The notes under the pieces were generated by a model. That model was not told where the DNA came from and ran no database searches. It saw only the letters and a list, made by a program, of their open reading frames with translations. This document shows, piece after piece, positions 54,046-64,000 of a DNA stretch of 64,000 bases. Where the stretch lies: assembly GCA_002221725.1 (NCBI GenBank), contig NJFT01000216.1:1-64000 (forward strand), given 5' to 3'. Position 1 is the stretch's first letter; every line of letters starts with the position of its first letter. This stretch comes from Scedosporium boydii. Taxonomy: Eukaryota; Ascomycota; Sordariomycetes; Microascales; Microascaceae. The translations under genes and the position numbers were made by a program.

Positions 54046-56150
54046 CTAGGCTAGTTTCTTAGTTCTAGGCTAGTTTCTTAGTTTTAAGCTAGTTTCTTAT
54101 AGTAGAATAATTTCTCTTTTAATAAGTTTATTCTTATTTAAATATAATAATAAGTTATTTATTTATACTTATAAGTTTATAAGGTTATTCATAATAGTTA
54201 TAAGGTTACCTTAGATATTAATAATAGTAAAGTCTCTTTTTAGAGATTATTTTATTTTTCTTTTTTAAAATTAAAGTTAAACTAATAACTAGCTTCTATT
54301 ATTATTCTTTAAATTTTCTATAAACTCCTTCTAATTATTATTAGGAGTTCTAGCTTTTTTTACTTCTTATTATCTTTAATTAAGTATTTATAGTTAATAA
54401 ATATACTATATATAGCTCTTAAATACTTTACTTCTTTAAATATTAGCTATAATCTTCTTCTATAAAAGCTTTTAGTTAAGTTTATCTAGTTAAACTTCTA
54501 AGTACGTATTAAAAATAGCTATAGCTACCTACTTAGCCTTACTTTTAATCTCTTCTAGGTTAATTTTACTAATAACTATAAGGGTTTTTCTCTCTTTTAA
54601 GTAGTATCTAGCTATATCTTTACTACTTTAATAAGTAGTATATTTATTATTATAGTAGAAAGTCTAGTATAAGAAGTTATAGTTAGTAGTAGTAGTTCTT
54701 AACTTCTTTATAACTTTACTATTATTCTTTTTTTCCTTTTAAAACTAGGTTCTACTTCTTAGCTTAGGCCCTATTCTAGTATTATTATATATAATATCTT
54801 ATTTTTCTATATTTAAAGTATCTTCTAAGCTTTTATTTTAGCTTTTTTAGAATAAATAGCTTTTATTTTAGCTTTTTTAGAATAAATAGCTTTTATTAGT
54901 TAGCTTTTAACTCTATTAGTTTAAAATAAGTTCTCTATATAATAGTTTATATTATCTCTTTTTCTTAATAAAAGCTTACCTTTATTCTTTCTTTTTTAAT
55001 TATTATTTATACTATTAATTAATACTTTATACTACTATAATAATATATTTAACTAGGTTATTTAGTTAATCTAGTTTATATAATTTATCTTTTACTTTAT
55101 TTCTAAGTTTTATATAAAATTAAATTACTAACAACTTATTATTTTAGTTAAAGTAAGAAGCTACTTATTAAAATTTTATAATACATTAAAATATAGTTCC
55201 TTTTTATTAAAAGGTTTAAGTTATTATTTATTAGCTTTTTTTTTTATTAGAGTCTTTAAAGTATTTTTTAGAATTTTTTTTAAAGTTATTATATTTTTTT
55301 TAAAGATTTTCTTAATTTCTTTATCTTAATTCTTATTTAATAAATTTTCTAGATAGTCTCTTATTTTAAGTTTAAACTAAGCTAAAATATCTCTAGTAAG
55401 GAATATAATAATAATAAGTACTTAGTTTTTAGTTCTATTAAAATTAAGATAATAATATAAAAAGTAAGCTTAAGTATATATTAAATATTATAATTTTAAT
55501 ATTTAAGATTTTAATTAATTAATAGAATAAGGTAGTAGTATTAGGAGCGTAGGTACCTATTATAGATAAATAAGTCTATTAAGTAGTATTTATAATAATA
55601 TATATAAAAGTATATATTTAAATATAAGATATAATTATTAATTAAATTAACTATTAAAGAGTTTAGAAGAATATACTAAATATATAGGAAATAGTATAAC
55701 TTATATAATTATTTTTCTCTTCTAGCTCTTACTAGAACTAATTATATTCTTTTATTAGTCTAATTATAGAGCGACTATATTTTTTAGTTAGTCCTAACTA
55801 AGACTAACTATATTAGAGAATTAGTCCTAGGACCGACTCTTTCTTTTATTTAGTCCTCTCCTAATTAGCTCGTCAGCCCGTAGTTATTCTATTTCTATTA
55901 TAGCTAACTACTCCTTCTACTTTTTAGCTATATAAGCCTATAATATTAGAAATTCTTAAAGTTTTTCTTTCTTCCTATTATAGCTCTTAGAAGATAAGAT
56001 CTTATAGTATAAATAAGTAATATAATTTTTTAATTACTTAATATAATTATTATTAGTAAAAATCTATTAACTAGTAATATCTAGTTTAAAATATTAGATT
56101 AAATTAAATTAATTTACAAGCTATATTAGCTACCCTATTTATAACTATAT
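54046..56150. pseudogene. Mosaic of decayed retroelement sequence, partly inverted
   Basis: Begins with GTTCTAGGCTAGTTTCTTA-type 19-nt repeats (54043-54102) and a segment (54086-54145) nearly identical to 58133-58190. From about 54300 to 55560 the sequence is T-rich and reads as degraded Lys-rich retroelement coding on the minus strand. No intact frame. Confidence 0.5.
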
Positions 56151-57010
56151 AATATTATAACTCGGCCGCAACTTAGGCTGCAGGTAAGTAGTAAGGAGTA
56201 GTAGAACCTAAAGATAAGTTACATAGTCGCTTTTACTAAGAAGCAACCAGCTACTCGCCCTATAAAGTAATTAGTTATATACTTTATAGTATAAATAATC
56301 TTATAACCTAAAGAGTAAATACTATAAGTATAGATAAATAAAGTACTTTATAAGAAAATACTAAATAAAATATAAGCTTAAGCTAGGATATAAGAAGCTT
56401 AATAAAATAAGAAGGCTAAATAGAAGCTTATATTTAAAAGAAAACTTAATAATTTAAAGCTAATATAATAGACTATAAATCTCTTTTATAAATTATATAT
56501 TATAATAATAATTATATTATATATTATAATAAAGAGAAAGAAGTAAGCTATTATTCTAAAAAAACTCTAAATCTTTAAAATAATAAAAATAAGAAAAGGT
56601 TACTATTATCTTAGAAATTATAAAATAAATTAAAGAAACTAAGAGAAAACTATTTAAGAAATATAAAATCCTAATATAGGAAGATCTATTATATAAATAA
56701 TACTATAAAGAAGTATATCTATATTACTTTTAAATATTAAGATCTCTATAATAGTATTTATATATTAAGGAGTTAGAAGAAAGTATTATTAGAAAATATA
56801 AAAAATAGTTTAATAGCTTATTAACTTACTATACTATACTTAAAAATAAAGAAAAATAAGAAGTACTTTAAGAAATTATTAAAGGTCTAGAGAGAGAAAT
56901 AGTATAATAACTCTTAGGAATCTAGAAAGAAATACTAGACCTAGAATAGCTATAATAAGAAGCTACTTAATACCTTAATAATCCTAGAAGTATTATAAAG
57001 TATTAAAGTT
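56151..57010 (+). pseudogene. Decayed retroelement gag-like fragment
   Basis: Short GC-retaining start (56160-56290), then A-rich, stop-filled sequence resembling 36170-36900 (YKLKLGYKKLNK-like reading near 56370). Second copy of the old host-element family. Confidence 0.5.
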
Positions 57011-57540
57011 TATATTAGGGAACTAGGAAGGGTTTTACTAAGTAAAGAATAATAAAGTATTAAGGGAATTTCACTAAGTAAAAATAAAGTAAAGTAAGGT
57101 AGAAAGTAGTAAGTATTATATTGGAATTATATATAAGGAAGTCTTTATTATTCTATTCTTCTAGTTAGAGGGGATAGGAAAGCCTAGGTCTATATATAAT
57201 TCTTTTTTTCCTTATTTTAGCTTGAAAGTAACTTAGTTACTTCTTATATATTTCTTATTTTCAGTTTTCCTATTACTAGGAGTCCGGGAACTTAGTTTTC
57301 CGATTTCTAGAAGTCTGGAAACTTATTTTAGTTTTCCGGTTTCTAGAAGTCTAAAAACTTATTTTTAGTTTTCTAGTTGCCGGGAGTCTAGAAACTTGTT
57401 TTTAGTTTTCCGGTTTCTTAGTTCTAGGCTAGTTTCTTAGTTCTAGGCTAGTTTCTTAGTTCTAGGTTAGTTTCTTAGTTCTAGGCTAGTTTCTTAGTTC
57501 CGGGCTGGTTTCTTAGTTCTAGGCTAGTTTTATTACTATA
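57011..57540 (-). repeat. LTR-like repeat (family C) with 19-nt tandem repeats, inverted copy
   Basis: Reverse-complement partner of about 60880-61310. It carries GGAAACTTATTTT/CCGGTTTCTAG repeats and, at 57410-57530, about six copies of TTCTTAGTTCTAGGCTAGT. Confidence 0.65.
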
Positions 57541-58190
57541 TTTAAGTATAAAATAATTTTGTAAAGAAAATAAAAGAAATAAAGAATAAATATTATTCTA
57601 AAAACTAGTTCTTAAAAGAACTAGAATACAAGCCTGGAAGAACTAGAATAGAAACCTGGCCTCGGAAAGAACTAGAATAGAAACCTGGCCTCGGAAAGAA
57701 CTAAAATAGAAACGTGGCTTCTAGAAGAACTAGAACAAGAACCTAAAAATAACCTTCCGAGAACTAAGAAATAACCTTTCGAGAACTAAGAAATAACTGT
57801 TCTAGAACCGAGAAGTAAAAACATGACATGTTCGATGACGTAGGCACTTGAACGATGTATTCGATGACGTGTTCGAATTCTAGGGCATCTGAGAAGTAAC
57901 GAAGTCACTCTTCGATCTTTCTATAGGAAGAAATCGTCTATATATAGACCTGTTTCCTCCCCCTTTCCTTCCAGCTTTAGAATAGAAGAATAAGGACTAC
58001 ACAGACACTATTCTAATATAATTACTTCTTTATACCTTCCTTTTCCCTTTTACTTACTTCTTTCTTTTCTTAAGAATCTTAAATAGTAAAAACTATTCTT
58101 CTTTTATTTCCCTTTATAATTATAATAGGTTTCTTATAGTAGAATAATTTCTCTTTTAATAAGTTTATTCTTATTTAAATATAATAATAT
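57541..58190 (+). repeat. LTR-like repeat with AGAACTAGAATAGAAACCTGG array
   Basis: Moderately GC-retaining segment with tandem units at 57610-57780 (GAACTAGAATAGAAACCTGG followed by CCTCGGAAA) and TGTTCGATGACG repeats at 57830-57880. It then has a TATATATAGACC promoter-like stretch near 57940-57950 and ends in the sequence shared with 54086-54145. Interpreted as a further LTR of the family C group. Confidence 0.5.
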
Positions 58191-58641
58191 AAAGTAATAA
58201 TTATACTACTTAAAAACCCTATATTAACTAGAGCTAGAACTTAAACTAGACTTACTTAAAAGCCTAACTAAGTTAGGAATAAATAATCTATAAAAAGAAA
58301 CTCCTTATTACTTATAAGAAAAAGAAGACTAAAAGAGTTATATATAATATATAAAAGTATATAAAAAAAGTAATAAAACTATACTTAAAATTAATTAGTA
58401 AAGAAGTATCTTAGAATAGAGGAAAGTAAGACCCCCTATTAAAACTAAATAAAATCTACTAAGGTAATAATATAATAGTATACTAATAGTTATTAAAGAA
58501 ATTACCTAAAAAATAAAACTAGAATTTTTTTAAAAAAAATACTTATAAAATAAATAGTATAGAAAAACAACTAATCTACTACCTAGAAGTACTAATTATC
58601 TTAGTAAACTAAAGTTTATAGCCCTAGTAAATAGTAGAGTA
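58191..58641. pseudogene. Decayed retroelement fragment
   Basis: A-rich sequence with frequent stops, interrupted at its right end by the solo copia LTR. No identifiable domain. Confidence 0.4.
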
Positions 58642-59095
58642 TATTATAAAACTAGTATTATAAAAACTATTCTATATATATATATATACTTTATAATATA
58701 AGTAATATATAAAACTAATATATAAAACTAATATATAAAAAACTAATATATAAAATAAATATAGAAATAGTTAAAAACCGAAAAAGAATGATCCCGATAT
58801 TGAAAACTAGAATAAGATAATTCCAATATTAAAAAACTAAAAATAAAACCGGAATAGAATAATTCCGAAACTAGAATATAACGATCCCGAAACTAAAAAT
58901 AAAACTAAATAAAGATACCTAGTTACAAATAAGTAACTTGTACTAAGAAAATAAAAGTATAAAAGAACTAGAAATTCCCTCTTAGAATTAGAATTTAATA
59001 GAATAAGCAATTCTTTTAACTCCTTCCTATTACCTACCTTTTATAACTATTAATCAGTTATTCTTTTACTTACTATTCCTTATATAATACTAATA
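58642..59095 (+). repeat. Solo copia LTR with target duplication
   Basis: Same family as 37285-37826, more decayed and shorter in the CCGGAA array. Flanked by GAGTA at 58637-58641 and 59096-59100, a 5-bp target duplication. No coding sequence attached. Confidence 0.8.
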
Positions 59096-59100
59096 GAGTA

Positions 59101-60870
59101 TAAGAAAACTTTATTTTACCTATAATTATTAATAAATTAAAACTCTTATAGATTATAAAAAACTAGCTATATATTCTAAATATATATAATAAAATACTAA
59201 TTAAGTATAAAAATAAGATAGTAAATACTAAGACTATATATCTTAATATTATTATTATTATTAAGTAACCTAATTATATTTTCTTTCATATTACTAAAAT
59301 AGCTAACTACCCTATTTATTATAGCTTCTAGCTCACTACCTTACTATTAGAAGTAAGTAATTGCTTACTACTATAGAAGTAAGGAAGGGATAACTTATTT
59401 ACTTTAGGATAATTATTTATTAAATGCTAGCTTATAGAGTTAGTAGTTAGTTATATACTAGATATTATAACTACTAGCTAGATCGTATACTAGATCTATA
59501 TTAAGTAAGTTTACATTTAAGAGAGTAAGATATTATTGTCCTCTAAGTAAGTTAAAGTATAGGTACTTACTACTTTTATATCTGGCTAGGTAGCTTGTTA
59601 GTAATCTCTAATATTATTATATTAGAAATATTATAATTATAAATAAAGAACTTATAGATTAATTAAACTACTAATTAACTTACTTAAAATAAAACTAAGT
59701 AAAGCTTAAAGAATAACTTAATCTTTAAGAAATATTAATTAAAAAAAAACTACTTTTAAGTAAGCTAAAAGCTTTTAAAATAATAATATCTTATAAAGTA
59801 TTTACTATAAAAAATTTAAATTACTTACTAAAAAATATATATATATATATATATAAATATATATAATAAAAGCTATTATAAGCTTTAAAATACTATTTTT
59901 AAAAGAAGAAATAATAAAATAAATTTTAAAAGGATATTAAAAGTATAGTAAAGTATTTACTAAAAAGTTAAATATTAGACTACTTAAATATAACTAGTAA
60001 AACTATAAAATACTCCTAAGAGAAAGTATATAATTAAATTTTATACTTATTTATAACTTAAATAAGATATAATAATAAGTATTTAAAAAATATATATAAA
60101 AATACTAAAAAAAAAGAAATATATTAGACCTTTAATATTACTAGTAAAATACTTTATCCTATTTATACTAAAACCTTATAATATAAAAAAATTATAAATA
60201 TATATAGATTATTAGTAACTTAATAATATTACTATTAAAAACTAATATTTACTACTACTTATTTCTAAACTATAAATCTAGCTCTAAGGAGCCTAGTAAT
60301 TTATAATTTTAAATTTAAAAAAAGCTAATAACTTAATTTATATTAAAGAAGGTAATAAGTAAAAAACTACTTTTAAGATTTACTTAAAATACTTTAAATA
60401 TTTAATTATATCTTTTAAGTTAATAAATACCTCTATAAACTTCTAAATAATAATTAATTATATCTTATAAAAATATTTAAATAACTTTATAATTATTTAT
60501 CTTAATAATATCTTTATCTATTTAAAAATCTTAAAGGAATATAAGAAATATATATATAAGGTCTTATAAAATTATAAAAAGTAAGATTATTAATAGAACT
60601 AATTAAATACTACTTTTATTAATAATAAGTAGATTTTCTTAAGTATATAATTTAACTAAGAGAAATCTAAATATAAGAATTAAAAATTAAGGCTGTCTTA
60701 GAATATTTTATATTAATAAATATTATAAAAATTAAAGGGTTTTTTAAAATTTTAGCTTTTATAGAAGATTTTTAAGAGGTTATAATATTAATATATAAGC
60801 TTTTATAGAACCTATTTATTATTATATTTAAGTAAAAAATAATAATTATTAAAAGGAAAAAACTATTTCC
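59101..60870 (+). pseudogene. Decayed gypsy-type pol fragment
   Basis: Very AT-rich, with many stops. It includes an inverted copy of the about 340-bp repeat at about 59320-59610. Further right, readings such as LNNFIIIYLNNIFIYLK (about 60485-60530) have the spacing of a reverse-transcriptase Y-x-D-D region in which Asp codons have become Asn. Confidence 0.55.
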
Positions 60871-60879
60871 TTATTAAAA

Positions 60880-61310
60880 TAAAACTAGCTTAAAATTAAG
60901 AAACTAGCTTAGAACTAAGAAACTAGCTTAGAACTAAGAAACCAGGAACCGGAAAACTAAAAATAAGTTCCTAGACTTCTAGGAACCGGAAAACTAGAAA
61001 ATAAGTTTCCGGACTCCCGGTAACTAGAGAACCGAAGAATAAGAAGCATGTAAGAAGTAACTAGGTCACCCTCAAGCTAGAATAAGGGAAGAAAAGAATT
61101 ATATATAGACCTAGACTTCCCCCTTACCTTCTAATAAAAAAGGAGAGGAATAAGGACTTCCCTATATATAATTCTAATATAATACTTATTTTACTTATTA
61201 CTATTCTACTTTACTTTACTTTATTTTTACTTAGTAAAATTCTCTTAATACTTTACTATTCTTTACTTAGTAAAATCCTTCCTATTTCTTTAATATAACC
61301 TTTAATACTA
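60880..61310 (+). repeat. LTR-like repeat (family C), plus copy
   Basis: Inverted relative to 57011-57540. Contains three AACTAGCTTAGAACTAAGA units, paired GGAACCGGAAAACTA units and a TATATATAGACC stretch at 61111-61125. It interrupts the gypsy-type pol relic. Confidence 0.65.
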
Positions 61311-62640
61311 TTAAAAAGGATAAACTATTTAAATAAAAATAGAAGAATAAGAAGTATTTTTTAAAAAGCTAAGTAATTAGTATATAAGTAATTAGTATTC
61401 TATTAAGTAAACTTTTAAAGCTTTTAAAGCTAGAAATAAATATATTAAACTATATTCTAGGAATATAACTAAGGTAATATAATAAAAATAGTAAACTTTA
61501 CCTAGTAGTATTTATATTAAAAAAGCTTAATAAATCTAAGCTATATTATAGAATATTTAATAAAAAGCTAATAGTTATTATTAAAGTATTTAAAAAATAA
61601 AAGTATTACTTAGTAGGTACTAAATACTCTATTATAATCTACTTAAACTAAAAAAAAACCTTATAAGCTTTATAATAACTAAAGAACTTAATTAATAATA
61701 AATATAATAAATTAAAAAAGTTATTAGAATATAACTTTAAGATTATATATATTAGGGGAAAAGAAATAAATATATAAATATACTTATCTAGTATCTTACT
61801 ATTTCTAGAAGATATTAAAAGAAGTATAGATATTAATAAGAACTTATTAAAGAGATCTATAAGTTAGTACTTAATAAATATTTTAGTATTACTAAAACTA
61901 AGTAAAAAGTTTAAAAAAGACTATTATTATATTTTAAACTTTAGAAAAAATATTAAAAAAATAATAAAGTAATATTAATAATATAGATAAAATAAAAATT
62001 TCCTATATAAATACTATAAACTACTATAACCTATACTAGTACTAAAAGTACTATAGTAAAGGATTATTATTAACTTTATTATTAAGTTACTAGACCTTAC
62101 TATAGAAGTTACTTATAATAGTATTATAATAGTAGTAGATATATTTATTAAGTATAAATACTTTATACTTTATAATAAATCTATAAAGGTATTATAATTT
62201 ACTAAACTATTTCTATAAATAGTAGTAGTAAACTATAACCTATTTAAAGAAATTAACTTTAATAGAGAAGTAATATTTACTTCCTACTTTTAGTAAAATC
62301 TATTAAATAAAATAAAAATTAATTATAAACTCTTTATAGCTTACTACTTAGAAACTTAAAGATAGGTTAAATAAATAAACTAAATACTAGAAATATATTT
62401 ATAATACTATAGTAACTAAAAATAATTAGATATCTCTATTACTCTTAATTTAGAAAGTATATAATATTAATATATTAAAAAAATATTATAATATTTCTAT
62501 TTTATATTAATTATAGTATTAAACTATAAATAGGATTTAAATTAGTAGAAACTAAAACCTAAGTAAAATAAACTATCTTAGCTATAAATAAGATAAAGGA
62601 GCTATATAGGTAGCTTATAGAGGAGCTAAAGTTTATTTAG
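61311..62640 (+). pseudogene. Decayed gypsy-type RNase H/integrase region
   Basis: Stop-filled. The reading IIYIRGKEINI (about 61742-61775) corresponds to the RNase H end V.Y.PG..N..AD. Further on, LLDLTIEVTYNSIIIVVDIF (about 62090-62145) has the layout of an integrase core start. Heavily RIP-like. Confidence 0.55.
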
Positions 62641-62929
62641 TAAAAATAAAGTAGTATATAGACTAAAGTAAGATTATAGGACTAATTTTTAAAAGAGAAA
62701 GTAAGGTCTAGCTACTTTAAAGAGTACTAGGGACTAGGAACTTATAGATTAAAATAAAATAACTAAAGAATAAACTAGATTATAAGAAACTTAGCTTCTT
62801 TATTATTAAATAAGAAATCTTTAAAGTTAATTATAAGTTAAAACTATTTAAGAAAATAAAGTTAAATTAAATTTTCATATTACTTTACTTAAGCTAGTAT
62901 ATAAAGAAATAGATTAATTAGACACTTTA

Positions 62930-63190
62930 AAAAGTAGTTAATTAACTAAAGAAGAATAAGAGAAATTATTTATATAAGCTATAATACTTTTCTATACTTA
63001 GTTTATCTTTTTAAACTCTTTAATAGTTAATATAAGTAATATCTATATTTTATATTTATATATATACTTCTTACTAATACTATTATAAGTATTACTTAAC
63101 TACTTTACTTACTTTAGATCAGGCTTCTATAGTCCTATCACTTCTCTATTCTATTAACTAACTAGAACCCTAAGTGTTAGGACTATAACA
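62930..63190 (+). repeat. LTR family B, 3' part
   Basis: Shares the TAGTTAATATAAGTAATA and ATTACTTAACTACTTTACTTA stretches with 28650-28835, ending GAACCCTAAGTGTTAGGACTATAACA-like at 63190. Best-preserved terminus of this family. Marks the right edge of the AT block. Confidence 0.6.
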
Positions 63191-64000
63191 TATAGTATAT
63201 AATTAAAAATATAAGTGTTCTACTTTTTACATCTCTGTAGACATCAAACCGCTCAGGCCAGAGCTGTTCCTCCTTCTGCTCTAGGCAGTTACACCCTACT
63301 AATAGCTCTAATAACTGTTCTATGTCTCTAACTTGTTAGGCCTTTCCTAGCCCTCCTCTGCTTCTGTTTAACTATAATCACTCGTCTGCAGTAAAAATTG
63401 AGCACTGTGGATGGTAGGACTGCCCGGAGGCCCCCGTCCTGCGATGATCTTGGCTGGAGTGCCGATGTTACTGTATCTGTATGTAGCAGTGGAAGTTTAT
63501 GGCTTGATTGTTGATGTATTCCAGGTCCGTGTTGACTTGAGGTCATGTCGGCGCTGTTACAGCAAGAGACGCGTCAGGACGCGTCTCTTGGAGTAACAGT
63601 CTAATAACACAGGTTAACTGTGAAGTTGCAAAATATCTTGTGTTCTGAATTGGAGTTCTAAGCTGTTAGTGGTGTTGGTGTAATGGTGGTGGTGGTGTTG
63701 TTGTTGTTACTGTGATGTCCGTATGTTGAGAGCAATGAATTGTCTAACCATCTCCGTCTCTGCTCCTATGCGTCATCGTCAACCTCGACTGTAAACAGTT
63801 GTCGGGCAGGACAAATTACCCAAGTCCATTCTCCGTCGCAGGGCGCATATGAGAGGGGCACAACTCCCTCTACTGTGCTGGAGCTGTAATGTTCGGTGTT
63901 TCGTGAGGTTCGGAGGCTCGGTTTTCAGCATGTCGGCGCGTCGTAGAAGGGGGGATAGTCGCGTCGTTGAACTCCTCTTGGCACCCAGAGACAGCCGAAC
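63191..64000. other. GC-balanced right edge, no gene assigned
   Basis: Composition returns to normal after 63.2 kb. Contains a hairpin at 63554-63599 and a GGTGTT/GTT microsatellite at 63663-63710. On the minus strand an open stretch entering from beyond the window edge (reading SGCQEEFNDATIPPSTTRRH) ends at about 63869. A second short frame reads GEWTWVICPARQLFTVEV and stops near 63771. Either could be the 3' end of a gene starting outside the window; I cannot identify it. Confidence 0.4.
63554..63599. repeat. Near-perfect inverted repeat (hairpin)
   Basis: CTGTTAC ... GTAACAG outer arms (7 bp) and CAAGAGACGCGTC / GACGCGTCTCTTG inner arms (13 bp perfect), separated by a 2-base loop, with a 2-base internal mismatch. 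Confidence 0.85.

Overview
The window is from a filamentous ascomycete (Pezizomycotina). The evidence is short introns with GT...AG ends and CTAAC-type branch sites, an NsdD-type GATA factor, a CBM18 chitinase next to a LysM protein, and long AT-rich blocks of retroelements full of C-to-T and G-to-A decay of the kind left by repeat-induced point mutation (RIP). I cannot fix the order or genus. Eurotiomycetes would fit, but this is inference.

Layout. (1) 1-26.8 kb has ordinary base composition and holds housekeeping and regulatory genes: a Dal5-family MFS transporter (2411-4551), a thioesterase-like membrane protein (5575-6800), a full-length 5-oxoprolinase (7879-12071), an NsdD-like GATA factor (17187-18633) downstream of a 5.1 kb gene-free region, glutamate-cysteine ligase on the minus strand (20613-22976), UTP15 (23432-25036) and OMA1 (25433-26756). 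(2) 26.84-44.0 kb is a nested retroelement block. An old decayed LTR element hosts a complete Ty3/gypsy chromovirus (29513-35931, target duplication AAAGT). That chromovirus hosts a 590-bp TRIM element (31955-32544, target duplication TAATA). A Ty1/copia element lies at 37285-42816. (3) 44.0-51.84 kb is a GC-balanced island with only two genes, transcribed divergently: a 1168-residue GH18 chitinase (minus) and a 781-residue multi-LysM protein (plus). (4) 51.84-63.2 kb is a second AT-rich block of more heavily decayed gypsy fragments, a hAT transposase relic and solo LTRs. (5) 63.2-64.0 kb returns to normal composition; no gene could be assigned.

The exon models for the MFS transporter, thioesterase-like protein, 5-oxoprolinase, GATA factor, GSH1, OMA1, chitinase and LysM protein were built by hand. 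In each, the summed exon length is a multiple of three and conserved family motifs read across the splice junctions.

How the genes relate. 5-oxoprolinase (5-oxoproline to glutamate) and glutamate-cysteine ligase (glutamate plus cysteine to gamma-glutamylcysteine) are two steps of the gamma-glutamyl cycle. The chitinase and LysM protein share a 1.07 kb intergenic promoter region, an arrangement known for this chitinase subgroup. The points most worth a second look are a 4-nt microexon in the 5-oxoprolinase gene, self-priming signatures (a primer site complementary to the element's own LTR) in both the chromovirus and the TRIM, and the chitinase/LysM pair lying between two RIP-degraded blocks.
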